Assembly: GCA_900470805.1 (NCBI GenBank)
Contig: UCCA01000022.1
Location: 162,520 to 226,519 of the forward strand
Origin: Hyphomicrobiales bacterium
GTDB lineage: Bacteria > Pseudomonadota > Alphaproteobacteria > Rhizobiales > Rhizobiaceae
Direction of reading: 5' to 3'
Length of the DNA stretch: 64,000 nt
Shown: positions 8,941 through 17,353 of the stretch, in pieces
How the letters are laid out: each line of letters starts with the position of its first letter
Position numbering within the stretch: the stretch's first letter is position 1
Made by a program: the position numbers and the translations under genes
Notes under the pieces: generated by a model
What the model saw: only the letters and a program-made list of their open reading frames with translations
Databases searched by the model: none
What the model was told of the DNA's origin: nothing

Positions 8941-9414
8941 ATGGCAACGGGCGACTTCCGGCTTTGCGACGTCGTCCTTGACGACACCATCGGCCGAGCG
9001 ACGCCCGACGTCGAGCACGAGCGCGCCGTCGCCATCTTCGATCTGATCGAGGAAAACAGTTTTACGCCGATCGGCCACGATGGCGGCCCCTACAGGCTGA
9101 ACATCTCGCTCGTCGATGCCAAACTGGTCTTTGCGATCACCACCGAGGTCGGCGAAGCCGTCGCCACCCATATCCTGTCGCTTACCCCGTTCCGCCGCAT
9201 CGTGAAGGATTACTTCATGGTCTGCGAAAGCTACTACGAGGCCATCCGCTCGGCATCTCCAAGCCGTATCGAGGCGATCGACATGGGCCGCCGCGGTATC
9301 CACAATGACGGCTCCCAGACGCTGATGGACCGGCTCAAGGGCAAGATCGAGGTCGATTTCAACACCGCCCGCCGGCTGTTCACGCTGGTCTGCGTGCTCT
9401 ACTGGCGCGGATGA
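8941..9414 (+). CDS. UPF0262 family protein
   Basis: A 157-residue cytoplasmic protein that matches the rhizobial UPF0262 family over its whole length (LCDVVLDDTIGRATPDVEHER near the start; PFRRIVKDYFMVCESYYEAI in the middle; HNDGSQTLMDRL towards the end). Function unknown. It sits tightly between hisD (3 bases) and the phosphatase gene (4-base overlap), implying one transcript. Confidence 0.85.
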   Translation: MATGDFRLCDVVLDDTIGRATPDVEHERAVAIFDLIEENSFTPIGHDGGPYRLNISLVDAKLVFAITTEVGEAVATHILSLTPFRRIVKDYFMVCESYYEAIRSASPSRIEAIDMGRRGIHNDGSQTLMDRLKGKIEVDFNTARRLFTLVCVLYWRG

Positions 9415-9896
9415 CTGTGATGGAAGAGATCGGAGCCATGAGCGAGAGGGGGAGGCCGGGTGCCATCCTCTTCATGTGCGGGCTCAACGTCATTCGTTCG
9501 CCGATGGCCGAAGTGATTGCCCGTAGCCTTTTGCCCGCCAATACCTATATAAGGTCGGCAGGCGTCCGCGCCGGCGAACGCGATCCCTTCGTCGATGTGG
9601 TGCTTGACGAGATCGGCCTCACCCTCGGGCGCCATCTTCCGCATACGCTGGAAGAGCTCGAGGACGACTACTTCGATCTCATCATCACGCTGTCGCCGCA
9701 AGCCCATCATGCCGCACTGGAACTCACCCGCTCAAGCGCGGTCGATGTGGTCTACTGGCCGACCATCGACCCGACCGTGACGCAAGGCACCCGGGAACAG
9801 ATCCTAGGCAGCTACCGCGACGTCCGAAACCACCTCTCAGAGCTTATCGAGAGCCGGTTGCTCGACCGAAATGGTATCGCCGCGCAATCGGCATGA
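9411..9896 (+). CDS. Low-molecular-weight protein-tyrosine-phosphatase family protein
   Basis: A 161-residue protein. The segment FMCGLNVIRSPMAE gives the P-loop CX5RS of low-molecular-weight phosphatases and arsenate reductases. A later ITLSPQAHHAA and WPTIDPT (an acidic residue near a Pro, as in the general-acid DP motif) agree with the fold. The substrate cannot be told. The start codon overlaps the UPF0262 stop (ATGA), indicating translational coupling; alternative Met residues follow at positions 4 and 10. Confidence 0.8.
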   Translation: MTVMEEIGAMSERGRPGAILFMCGLNVIRSPMAEVIARSLLPANTYIRSAGVRAGERDPFVDVVLDEIGLTLGRHLPHTLEELEDDYFDLIITLSPQAHHAALELTRSSAVDVVYWPTIDPTVTQGTREQILGSYRDVRNHLSELIESRLLDRNGIAAQSA

Positions 9897-10026
9897 AACA
9901 AATAAAGGAAACGCGATCAATTTGGTTCACAAACCTCCCTTGATTGTGTAGTTTCCGCCCAAATTTTGAGGCGGCCCCAAAGTGTCAGGAGGCCGTCATC
10001 TCAACCGACAGGAAGAAAACCACTAT

Positions 10027-10245
10027 ATGCCTAAAGAAGAAGTCCTCGAATTCCCGGGTATCGTCACCGAGCTTTTGCCGAATGCGACGTTCCGCGTGAA
10101 GCTCGAAAACGAGCACGAGATCATCGCCCACACCGCAGGCCGCATGCGCAAGAACCGTATCCGCGTTCTCGCCGGCGACAAGGTTCTCGTTGAAATGACG
10201 CCATACGACCTGACCAAGGGCCGTATCACCTACCGCTTCAAGTAA
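10027..10245 (+). CDS. infA: Translation initiation factor IF-1
   Basis: A 72-residue OB-fold protein (MPKEEVLEFPGIVTE and TAGRMRKNRIRVLAGDKVLVEM are unmistakable) that binds the ribosomal A site and stabilises the 30S initiation complex with IF-2 and IF-3. The frame is open 15 codons upstream, but the ATG at 10027 gives the invariant family length and is preceded by AGGAAG. A hairpin follows the stop codon, then maf. Confidence 0.97.
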   Translation: MPKEEVLEFPGIVTELLPNATFRVKLENEHEIIAHTAGRMRKNRIRVLAGDKVLVEMTPYDLTKGRITYRFK

Positions 10246-10253
10246 GCTTGGCT

Positions 10254-10274
10254 CGAAAGCCCCCGCGGCTTTCG
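10254..10274. other. Hairpin between infA and maf
   Basis: A perfect 8-bp stem, CGAAAGCC/GGCTTTCG, with a CCCGC loop begins 9 bases after the infA stop. No T-run follows, so it may separate or stabilise the infA message rather than end transcription fully. Confidence 0.45.
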
Positions 10275-10302
10275 CTCCCGTCTGCCCGGTAGTCGAGGTT
10301 CC

Positions 10303-10923
10303 ATGGCGCTCAAATACAAGCTCATTCTGGCTTCAGGTTCCCCCCGCCGCGTTGATCTTCTCAACCAGGCGGGCATCGAGCCTTCGCGCCTGATGCCGAT
10401 GGATATCGACGAGACGCCAAAGAAGTCGGAGCACCCGCGCTCGCTGGCGCGCCGCCTGTCGACCGAAAAGGCCGAGGCAGCACTTGCCGCGATAAAGGGC
10501 GACATGACCTGGAAGGGCAGCTACATCCTGGCCGCCGACACCGTCGTTGCCGTCGGCCGGCGCATTCTCGGCAAGGCCGAGTTCGCCGACGAGGCCTCAG
10601 CCTCGCTCTATCTTCTCTCCGGCCGCAGCCACTGGGTCTACACCGGCGTCTGCCTGGTGACCCCGGATCGCAAGATTCGCCAGAAGATCGTCGAAACCAA
10701 AGTGCGCTTCAAGCGTTTGTCCGGTTTCGAAGTCGAGAACTACCTGGCCTCCGGCCAGTGGCGCGGCAAGGCCGGCGCCTACGGCATTCAGGGACTGGCC
10801 GGCACCTTCGTGCAGAAGATGGTCGGTTCCTACACCAATGTCGTCGGTCTGCCGCTATACGAAACCATTCTGCTTCTGACCGGCGAGGGCTTCGACGTCC
10901 ACAGCCGGTGGCCCGAGGCCTGA
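10303..10923 (+). CDS. maf: Maf-family nucleotide pyrophosphatase
   Basis: Maf proteins hydrolyse non-canonical or pyrimidine nucleoside triphosphates to monophosphates. The 206-residue protein opens with LILASGSPRRVDLL, the Maf signature, followed by the catalytic-region segments LAADTVVAVGRRILGKA and GKAGAYGIQGLAGTFV. The length is typical. Whether it is the dTTP/UTP or the 7-methyl-GTP subtype cannot be decided safely by eye. It is followed at 31 bases by yacG, the usual order in rhizobia. Confidence 0.92.
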   Translation: MALKYKLILASGSPRRVDLLNQAGIEPSRLMPMDIDETPKKSEHPRSLARRLSTEKAEAALAAIKGDMTWKGSYILAADTVVAVGRRILGKAEFADEASASLYLLSGRSHWVYTGVCLVTPDRKIRQKIVETKVRFKRLSGFEVENYLASGQWRGKAGAYGIQGLAGTFVQKMVGSYTNVVGLPLYETILLLTGEGFDVHSRWPEA

Positions 10924-10954
10924 GGCAGCGGGCTAAAGATCCCGAGGACCAAGC

Positions 10955-11164
10955 ATGTCTGAAGACGACAAACCCAGCGCCAAGATCGAACCGCTGCGCA
11001 AGGCACGCCCGTGCCCCGAATGCGGCCGCCCATCGCAGCGCGAGCACTATCCCTTCTGTTCCAACCGCTGCCGCGAACTCGACCTGTCGCGCTGGCTGAC
11101 GGGCGCCTACGCCATCCCTGTGGCCGACGACGAGGCCAAGGCTGAATATCCAGACGAGGACTGA
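10955..11164 (+). CDS. yacG: DNA gyrase inhibitor YacG
   Basis: A 69-residue zinc protein: the CPECG and FCSNRCRELD segments give the four Cys zinc ligands (CX2C and CX3C), followed by the RWLTGAYAIP tail that in E. coli YacG contacts GyrB. The N-terminal extension KPSAKIEPLRKA is lineage-specific. Probably co-transcribed with maf. Confidence 0.9.
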   Translation: MSEDDKPSAKIEPLRKARPCPECGRPSQREHYPFCSNRCRELDLSRWLTGAYAIPVADDEAKAEYPDED

Positions 11165-11248
11165 CGGTGGTTTCCCGTGAGGGAAGCCATTAATTTCATT
11201 CGGGAATCTGGAAAATTCACAGGCCTGTCAAAAAACTCTCATTTGACG

Positions 11249-11277
11249 CTTGCCATGGCCGAACAAGATGTTATAAC
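11249..11277 (+). promoter_or_regulatory. Possible promoter of tRNA-Phe
   Basis: CTTGCC and TATAAC are spaced by 17 bases and lie about 70 bases before the tRNA, resembling the rhizobial CTTGAC-N17-CTATAT pattern. A TTGACG at 11243 is an alternative -35 but its spacing is too long. Read by eye only. Confidence 0.35.
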
Positions 11278-11346
11278 CCCGCTCGCTTCCGGGGAAAACC
11301 AAGCCCCTGCAGATCTCGCCCGCGAGAGATGTATCGAAGCAGGTAC

Positions 11347-11422
11347 GCCCAGATAGCTCAGTTGGTAGAGCAGCGGATTGAAAATCCGCGTGTCCGTGGT
11401 TCAAATCCGCGTCTGGGCACCA
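11347..11422 (+). tRNA. tRNA-Phe (anticodon GAA)
   Basis: 76 bases from GCCCAGA to the pairing TCTGGGC plus encoded ACCA. The D-arm TAGCTCAGTTGGTAGAGCA, the anticodon loop TTGAAAA (anticodon GAA) and the T-loop GGTTCAAATCC are present. No integrase or partial duplicate is seen next to it. Confidence 0.96.
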
Positions 11423-11540
11423 CTTCTTCCCAAGATTTCATATTGCCATATATTCGCCTGACGCCTTTTGGCTTGGTTGCAGCCGAGCGTGCTGATACAG
11501 GCAATTCATATCGCCGCGACCACTGAAAAGAGTGAAGTAA

Positions 11541-11810
11541 ATGGCAAAGACGAAAGAACCCAAGCTCGAGCATTCAGAACTCGCCGGCGAATTCACCGAC
11601 GATGGCGTCACGGTGCTGGTCGACATTTTCCGGCCCGAGGGCACCAACGGCGACTGGAAGATGGAGGTCGTCACCCAGGAGGAAGACCTCATCGAATGGG
11701 AAGAGGGCTTTGCCACGGATCGCGAGGCTTTCGACGAGTTTCTGGCGACTGTTGAGCGCGACGGCATTCGCACGTTTACCGATGATGCCGACGAGCCGTC
11801 GGTCCATTAG
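11541..11810 (+). CDS. Small acidic hypothetical protein
   Basis: An 89-residue acidic cytoplasmic protein (EFTDDGVTVLVDIFRPEG early; EEGFATDREAFDEFLATVERDG later). It lacks a signal peptide and membrane span. It looks like a conserved small rhizobial protein, but I cannot assign a family. GTGAAGTAA with a weak GAAG site precedes the ATG. Confidence 0.6.
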   Translation: MAKTKEPKLEHSELAGEFTDDGVTVLVDIFRPEGTNGDWKMEVVTQEEDLIEWEEGFATDREAFDEFLATVERDGIRTFTDDADEPSVH

Positions 11811-11975
11811 AGCCCTTCCGAGACAACGCAGACAGGCTCCCAGCTGGTGACACAATCGTGACTGTCGTTTTCAGGCAGGCAAACGTCGTATTTGTTGCAT
11901 CGTTATCATAAGTCGAAACTAAAGTAGCGCAATCCGAACGATAAGTGCGCGCAAAGCGCGCCGGGAACAGCAAAC

Positions 11976-12209
11976 ATGAAGGCGTTGGAATACAGAGCCG
12001 CTTTAGCGGTCCTCGGGTTGACCACTGCTGGCGTGGAAACGCTCTTTGGTGTTGATCAGATCACCAGCCGCCGGTGGGCGTCGGGCGAGCAGGAAGTGCC
12101 GCGCGCCGTGGCGCTCTGCCTGTTGCTGATGGCGTCCCACAACACGTCGCTCGCCCAGGCCCAGATACTGGCCGATGGTGTCGATGCACCGCTGGCGAAA
12201 TCCGCCTGA
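11976..12209 (+). CDS. Small helix-turn-helix-like hypothetical protein
   Basis: A 77-residue protein with ALAVLGLTTAGVETLFGVDQITSRRW: a helix, a turn and a second helix with a Ser-Arg-Arg-Trp end like the recognition helix of small Cro/XRE-type or phage-type DNA-binding proteins. The remainder is one long helix. DNA binding is inferred from shape only. It stands alone, facing a convergent hypothetical gene. Confidence 0.55.
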   Translation: MKALEYRAALAVLGLTTAGVETLFGVDQITSRRWASGEQEVPRAVALCLLLMASHNTSLAQAQILADGVDAPLAKSA

Positions 12210-12229
12210 CAGACCGACTTGCCACGCGG

Positions 12230-12601
12230 TCAGGCAGCGGGCGCCTGGATCATCTTTTTGAGGATTTCAAGCAAGGCTTTGCTGTCGTCATTGGCGGCCA
12301 GGGTTCGCAGCCGATCTTCGGCCAGGAAAAGGATCGCTTCCAGGCTTTCCTGCTCGCTCCAGCCTGCAGCCATGGATGCCTGCGCCAGATCGGCGAAAGC
12401 GAACTGAATCGCATCCTGGCAACGCAGATCCCGGTCGGGATCATCGTTGGTGACGAACGGCCTGTAGATCTCCCGCATCCCAGTTCTCCGCAAATCAGTA
12501 GAGACGTGATGATAGGCGGCAGAATTTAACGAAGTGCTGATGATCTCTTGACTGAGTAAAACAAGCGCTTCCATCATGACGTGCCGCTCGATCGCCGTCA
12601 T
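12230..12601 (-). CDS. Hypothetical protein
   Basis: A 123-residue, mainly helical cytoplasmic protein with no motif that I recognise. Two possible earlier-to-later starts exist (Met1, Met9, Met10). It converges on the preceding helix-turn-helix gene with 20 bases between stops. Confidence 0.55.
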   Translation of the reverse strand: MTAIERHVMMEALVLLSQEIISTSLNSAAYHHVSTDLRRTGMREIYRPFVTNDDPDRDLRCQDAIQFAFADLAQASMAAGWSEQESLEAILFLAEDRLRTLAANDDSKALLEILKKMIQAPAA

Positions 12602-12779
12602 CGGACGTGACGTTGAAGTGTCCGTTCCGGCGTCGCCAGCAAATGTTCCGTCGTCATTGTGTCGATACGATGGTAATACTGGCGATGGAAAAACGCCCAG
12701 ATGACAGCGCTGGCCTGCGAAGCGCTATACTTGCCCGCTGCCGTTTAGGCCGGCGTCCATCGAGCCGATCCTGTCGTCG

Positions 12780-12986
12780 CTAATGGATGACCTGAACGCG
12801 GATCTGCTCCTTCGCGGCGTAGCTATGGCAGTCGATTGGTGCATCGCCGACAAAAATCACGTCGCCATCCTGATCGAACAGCCCCCAGCATGCCTCGTCA
12901 TCGACGTAGACCTTTCGGACGTAGCCGAACGGCACTGTCTCGATCATCACGGGGTGTACAACAGCAACTGTTTCAAGTTCTCGCAT
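12780..12986 (-). CDS. DUF1150-like small protein
   Basis: A 68-residue protein. FGYVRKVYVDDEACWGLFDQDGDVIFVGDAP resembles the DUF1150 pattern seen in rhizobia (a YVR block, then a WxLFxxDG hairpin, and a C-terminal VxxxxH ending); assignment is by memory of that pattern only. Function unknown. It is isolated, with AT-richer DNA upstream (12987-13060). Confidence 0.5.
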   Translation of the reverse strand: MRELETVAVVHPVMIETVPFGYVRKVYVDDEACWGLFDQDGDVIFVGDAPIDCHSYAAKEQIRVQVIH

Positions 12987-13244
12987 GGATCACTCCAATG
13001 AGTCGCATCTGTTTTAGTGCATCATCATATTGCATCTTCGACAGGATGCGGGGCTATCCCTAGAAATAGGGATGGTAAATTCGGCTTGACGGAGCGGCAT
13101 CACGAAGTCGTGAGTCGCGTGGTCCGGCGCTAACCTCGTTTTGATCGCGCCGCGCACGCGCACGTCACGGTGGTCAAAAAGCGCGTTGCGTCCGCCATGC
13201 GGAGCTCCTATCTAGAGTGCGAAATAATCACCAGAGGATAACTC

Positions 13245-13673
13245 ATGGCAGACCTAAAGGTTCGCACCCGCCCCGTTGGCGCCACCGCTATGCTCGGGCG
13301 AACCGGCTTCCCGCATGTCACATCGGCAACTCAGGGCGAGATCGACATTGTCACCGGGCCGTCGCAGCCGGGCTTCAATCCGCTCGATCTGCTCTACGCC
13401 TCGCTGTCGGCCTGCCTTGTCCTAAGCGCCCGCATGGCCGCAAGCCAGCTTGGCGTTCTCGACCGTATCACCGAACTCACGGCCGACGTGACGGGCGAGA
13501 AGGCGACCGAAGGCGTGTCACGGGTCGAGACCTTCAACATCGCCTTCTCGATCAAGGGCGATATCGACGAGGAAACCCGCCAGAAGATCGCCCATCTCGC
13601 CGAAGACGAGATCTGCACGGTGAGCAACACCATCCGTGGCAATCCGGCGTTTTCCACCGTCATCTCCGGCTGA
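13245..13673 (+). CDS. OsmC family protein
   Basis: A 142-residue protein of the OsmC/Ohr fold, whose members reduce organic or fatty-acid hydroperoxides using two Cys residues. The two expected Cys are present: one in SLSACLVLSARM (about residue 64) and one in DEICTVSNTI (about residue 124). GFNPLDLLYASLSAC is the typical block in front of the first. A GAGGAT site precedes the ATG. The subclass is undecided, and some OsmC proteins of this branch are uncharacterised. Confidence 0.85.
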   Translation: MADLKVRTRPVGATAMLGRTGFPHVTSATQGEIDIVTGPSQPGFNPLDLLYASLSACLVLSARMAASQLGVLDRITELTADVTGEKATEGVSRVETFNIAFSIKGDIDEETRQKIAHLAEDEICTVSNTIRGNPAFSTVISG

Positions 13674-13827
13674 TTGCTCGTTGAGGCGGAACTGACCGCG
13701 GCAGTTGCGCAAAACTGCATATTTTGACCGGCCGCGTCGCTCACCGGCTATTCCTCGTCGGCGTCATCTGCTAATCGCCAGCAAGATGCCGTCGCACCAC
13801 AGCCGCGACGCAAGAAGCCGGGAAATC

Positions 13828-14724
13828 ATGTCGCAGGTCTCTTCCGCCGTCGTTCAATCGCCGCCCTCCAACCGGCTGGCGCTGACTGCCCTCATTCTGG
13901 GCGGCGCGGCGATCGGCGGTTCGCCGATTTTTGTCCGCCTGTCGGAAGTCGGGCCGATGGCGACCGGCTTCTGGCGTGTGGCGCTGGCACTGATCCCGAT
14001 CTTCATCTTTTCGCTGATCAAGCGAAACGACGCCGGCCCAAAGCCGCGCACGTGGTCGGACTACGGCCTGCTGATCCTGCCCGGTGTCATCCTCGCCACC
14101 GATCTGATCACCTGGCATTTGTCGATCACCATCACCTCCGTGGCCAACGCGACGCTGCTCGCCAATCTGGCGCCGGTCTTCGTCACCGCCATCGGTGTCG
14201 TGTTTCTGGGGGCTGCGGTCACCCGCGTCTTCGTGATCGGTCTCGTGCTGGCGGTTGCCGGCGTCGTCATTCTCAAGGGCGGACCGGGAGCGCTGACCCA
14301 GGGCGATCTGCGCGGCGATGGCGGCGCGGTGCTCGCGGCCATCTCCTATGCGCTCTATATCCTGGCGATCGGCCGGCTGCGCAGCCGCTTCCACACCATC
14401 CGCATCATGCTCTGGAGCACCGCATCGGCCGCGGTCTGCCTGTTCCCGTTCGGATACTTCCTTGAGGATCACCTGCTGCCCGCGACGGCCTATGGCTGGG
14501 CCATGGTGTTCGGCCTTGCCTTCATCAGCCATGCCAGCGGCCAGGTGGCGATCACCTATGCGCTCGCCTATCTCCCCGCCGCCTTCTCGTCGCTGACGCT
14601 GCTGCTGCAGCCTGTCGTGGCGGCAATCCTCGCCTGGATACTCCTGAGCGAGCCGATCGGCCCGATGCAGGCGATCGGCGGACTGGTGGTGCTCGCCGGG
14701 ATCATGGTCGCCCGGCGAGGCTGA
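13828..14724 (+). CDS. EamA/DMT-family transporter
   Basis: A 298-residue inner-membrane protein with about ten membrane spans arranged as two EamA repeats; the second contains the typical PVVAAILAWILLSEPIG end. Proteins of this family export amino acids, metabolites or drugs; the substrate cannot be told. The frame is open 41 codons further upstream, but that part is basic and unlike the family, so the Met before SQVSSAVV is preferred. It runs convergent to the polysaccharide genes. Confidence 0.85.
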   Translation: MSQVSSAVVQSPPSNRLALTALILGGAAIGGSPIFVRLSEVGPMATGFWRVALALIPIFIFSLIKRNDAGPKPRTWSDYGLLILPGVILATDLITWHLSITITSVANATLLANLAPVFVTAIGVVFLGAAVTRVFVIGLVLAVAGVVILKGGPGALTQGDLRGDGGAVLAAISYALYILAIGRLRSRFHTIRIMLWSTASAAVCLFPFGYFLEDHLLPATAYGWAMVFGLAFISHASGQVAITYALAYLPAAFSSLTLLLQPVVAAILAWILLSEPIGPMQAIGGLVVLAGIMVARRG

Positions 14725-14730
14725 TCAGGA

Positions 14731-15753
14731 TCAGGCGACGGCGGCCTGCGGCTGTACGCGGCGCGCGTCAAGGACGGCGAGCGCATCATCGACGGTCGGC
14801 ACCAGTGCGGCCTTGTCGGTGTTGCAGGTGTTCCACGCCTCGATGAAGCTGCTCGTCTTGCCGTAGCTGTTGTCGAGCACGCAGTGATCGGCGCCGATCA
14901 GCAGGGACATGATGTGGCCATGCATGCGGTCGGTGATCACCTGCCGCGCCGAACCGAGCAGCGCCACGCCGCGGTCAAAACGCTGCTGTGCGCGCTCACG
15001 ATAGGCAAGCTCGGTCATCCGCGCCCGGCCGCCGATCTTGCCGCTCAACAGCCCCTTCAGGATCGCGGCGTGCTTGGTCTGCTTCTGGAAGTCGGCGGAC
15101 TCCTCAGGCCAGTCGGATTTCACCGTTCCCGATCGCAGCGTCGCCGCCGTCAGGTCCTGCGGCGTGCCGACTTCCTGGTCGTCGCGCAGGTTGAGCAGCA
15201 GTTCGTGTTGCGGCGCCGGCTTGGAGACGGGACCGATGCAGAAGGCCATGTCGGGGCAAAGGCGGGTTTCGCACTGGAACCAGCGCTGCGCGAAGGCAAG
15301 GCTCTTCTTGTCGCGCACCAGAAACGTGAACTGGCCATGCTTCTCGATCGCACGCGCGGTGCTGTCGATATTCTCCTGATCCTTGAAATGGATCGTCTGT
15401 GGCAACTGCACGATCGGCCGCCCCTTGTGCTTGTCGAGCATGCTCTCGCGGAACTCCCGAAAGCCCGGCCAGATGTCGCCGAAGTTGCCGCCGCCATGCA
15501 GCAGGATCCTGCCGTCGCCGATGGCGCCGAGCATGCGCTCATCGTCAACGGTCGGGATCTCGGAGACATAGGACGGACGCGTGCGCTTCTTGTCGAAATA
15601 GGCCAGCTCGCCCAGCCAGATGGCGCTGTCGCCGATATTGTAGTGATTGGGGAAGTCGAGCAGGGCAAAGCGTTCGGCCGGGTCGAACACGTCGGACAGG
15701 CTTTTCTCGATCACGCCCTGAAGGCGGTTGATGATCGTCAGATTGGATTCCAT
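14731..15753 (-). CDS. Polysaccharide pyruvyl transferase family protein
   Basis: A 340-residue cytoplasmic protein of the family that includes ExoV and PssK, which add ketal pyruvate to sugars of exported polysaccharides using PEP. Visible blocks are FPNHYNIGDSAIWLGE near residues 34-49, LLHGGGNFGDIWPG (the GGGN motif) and the C-terminal TDRMHGHIMSLLIG with the catalytic-region RxHG. It is last in a minus-strand unit with a flippase (48 bases upstream) and a glycosyltransferase. The adjacency of flippase and pyruvyl transferase recalls pssL-pssK of R. leguminosarum, but identity with those genes is not claimed. Confidence 0.85.
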   Translation of the reverse strand: MESNLTIINRLQGVIEKSLSDVFDPAERFALLDFPNHYNIGDSAIWLGELAYFDKKRTRPSYVSEIPTVDDERMLGAIGDGRILLHGGGNFGDIWPGFREFRESMLDKHKGRPIVQLPQTIHFKDQENIDSTARAIEKHGQFTFLVRDKKSLAFAQRWFQCETRLCPDMAFCIGPVSKPAPQHELLLNLRDDQEVGTPQDLTAATLRSGTVKSDWPEESADFQKQTKHAAILKGLLSGKIGGRARMTELAYRERAQQRFDRGVALLGSARQVITDRMHGHIMSLLIGADHCVLDNSYGKTSSFIEAWNTCNTDKAALVPTVDDALAVLDARRVQPQAAVA

Positions 15754-15800
15754 TGAAGGCTCCTTGTTCCAGGGACAAGAGGTCCGGGAGGGGCGCGGGA

Positions 15801-17291
15801 CTATGCCCGCGCGTGTTTGCGGAATGGATTGAGCGACATTGCAAGCGCGATGTAGGGCCGTATGACGGACCGGCCGAAGATCGGCAGGAAGGCGATATAG
15901 ACGACCGCGCCGAGCCCGACGCACAGTCCGAGCGTCAACCAGCGGTTCTGGACGTGCTCGGCGATGAAGGGATGGGCAAACCACACGCATGCCGCCATCA
16001 GCAGTGAGCCGCACAGCGGCAGCGCCACCGCCTTCAGGGTGCTCTTGGCGTCGATGCTGGCGTAGCGAGACAGCACATACTGCTGGTAGGGCATGGTCAG
16101 CCATGCCCGCAGCGTATAGCCGGCGGCGACGGCGACGACGCCGTAGGGAACCAGCAGCCATGTCAGCACCAGTGTCGCCGCCAGCTGCAGGGCCGCGACG
16201 GAGAGGATGGATTCCGCCCGGTTGACGGCCGACAGCGCTGACGAGGCAAAGAAGTTCATCACGAACGGCACCGCCATCAGCACCAGCACGGTGGCGATGT
16301 CGCCGGCGTTGCCCCACTTGTCGCCGAATAGAATGGCGATGATGTCGTTCGACAATGCGCCGAACCCGAGCAGCAGCGGGATCGTGCCGAGCGCGGCGGC
16401 GCCGACGATCTTGTTATAGGCGTTGCGGAAGGCCACGGCATCGTTCTGCAGCCGCGACAGCGTCACCAGCGCCACGCTACCGATCGGCGCCAGCACTGCC
16501 TGTCCGATCAGCTCGATCAGGCGCCAGGCAATACGGTAGCGACCGACCTCGACCGGGCCGTACCAGCGCGAAATGAAGATATCCTGCACGCGGGCGAGCA
16601 ACATCCACATCAGCTGCGTCACGACGAGGCTGATGCTGAACAGGAAGACCGAGCGGAAAAGCGGGATGTTGAAACGGAATCGCGGCATCCAGGGATAGGC
16701 GATCCAGCCGAACAGGACCGTAGCCACGGCATTGACGGCAGTCTGCGCCACCAGTGCCCACACGCCCCAGCCCATGAAGGCGCAGGCGACGGCCGTGATC
16801 CCGGACAGAAGGCTGGCGGCAATCGCCTGGGCGGCGAGGTTCTTGTGGCCAAACTCGCGCGCCAGCCGGGCGTTGTGGATGACCGCAAGCGAGGAGACCG
16901 GCAGCAGCGGCGCCAGCCAGCGCAGGATCTCGGATACCGAGGGATCGCGGACCAGTTGGCCGTAGTAGGGTGCAAACACGAAGACGACGGCAGCAACGAT
17001 GCCACTGAACGCGATCGTCGCCCAGAAGGCGGTATCAGCCAGTTCCTCGTCGAGTTCCAGCTGGCGGGTGACCGCGTCGCCAAGGCCGGCATAGGCCAGC
17101 ACACGCCCGATTTCCACGAACAGGCTGGCCAGCGCGAAAGTGCCGAAGTCGCCCGGTCCGAGAATGCGCGCTAGAATGACGAAGATCACAAAGGTCGCAA
17201 TCGTGCTCCACGCAACGCGAACGACCGACCACAGGACGGAGAGGGCGGTCTTCTTCTTCAGTTCGGCGTGGGCAATTGCCGTATCTGGCAT
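15801..17291 (-). CDS. Wzx-type lipopolysaccharide/exopolysaccharide flippase
   Basis: A 496-residue polytopic inner-membrane protein with roughly 12-14 hydrophobic spans. The N-terminal part (ILARILGPGDFGTFALASLFVEI) is the hallmark of the polysaccharide-synthesis (MATE-like, PST) exporter family that moves lipid-linked sugar repeat units across the membrane. The start at 17291 lies 62 bases after the glycosyltransferase stop. Together with its two neighbours it forms a small surface-polysaccharide module that lacks a visible polymerase and initiating transferase in this window. Confidence 0.88.
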   Translation of the reverse strand: MPDTAIAHAELKKKTALSVLWSVVRVAWSTIATFVIFVILARILGPGDFGTFALASLFVEIGRVLAYAGLGDAVTRQLELDEELADTAFWATIAFSGIVAAVVFVFAPYYGQLVRDPSVSEILRWLAPLLPVSSLAVIHNARLAREFGHKNLAAQAIAASLLSGITAVACAFMGWGVWALVAQTAVNAVATVLFGWIAYPWMPRFRFNIPLFRSVFLFSISLVVTQLMWMLLARVQDIFISRWYGPVEVGRYRIAWRLIELIGQAVLAPIGSVALVTLSRLQNDAVAFRNAYNKIVGAAALGTIPLLLGFGALSNDIIAILFGDKWGNAGDIATVLVLMAVPFVMNFFASSALSAVNRAESILSVAALQLAATLVLTWLLVPYGVVAVAAGYTLRAWLTMPYQQYVLSRYASIDAKSTLKAVALPLCGSLLMAACVWFAHPFIAEHVQNRWLTLGLCVGLGAVVYIAFLPIFGRSVIRPYIALAMSLNPFRKHARA

Positions 17292-17353
17292 TCAGTATCC
17301 AATCAAATAGGTGCGCGGGCGCGCGCAATCTCTGCGCTGGTGGGCAAGCCCGC

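Noticed and set aside
7399..9303. 634-codon open frame antisense to hisD
   Set aside because: Opposite an unambiguous histidinol dehydrogenase; composition is that of reverse-strand GC-rich codons.
5205..11422. tRNA genes as integration sites of a mobile element
   Set aside because: No integrase, direct repeat of the tRNA end or change in gene content is seen next to tRNA-Thr or tRNA-Phe.
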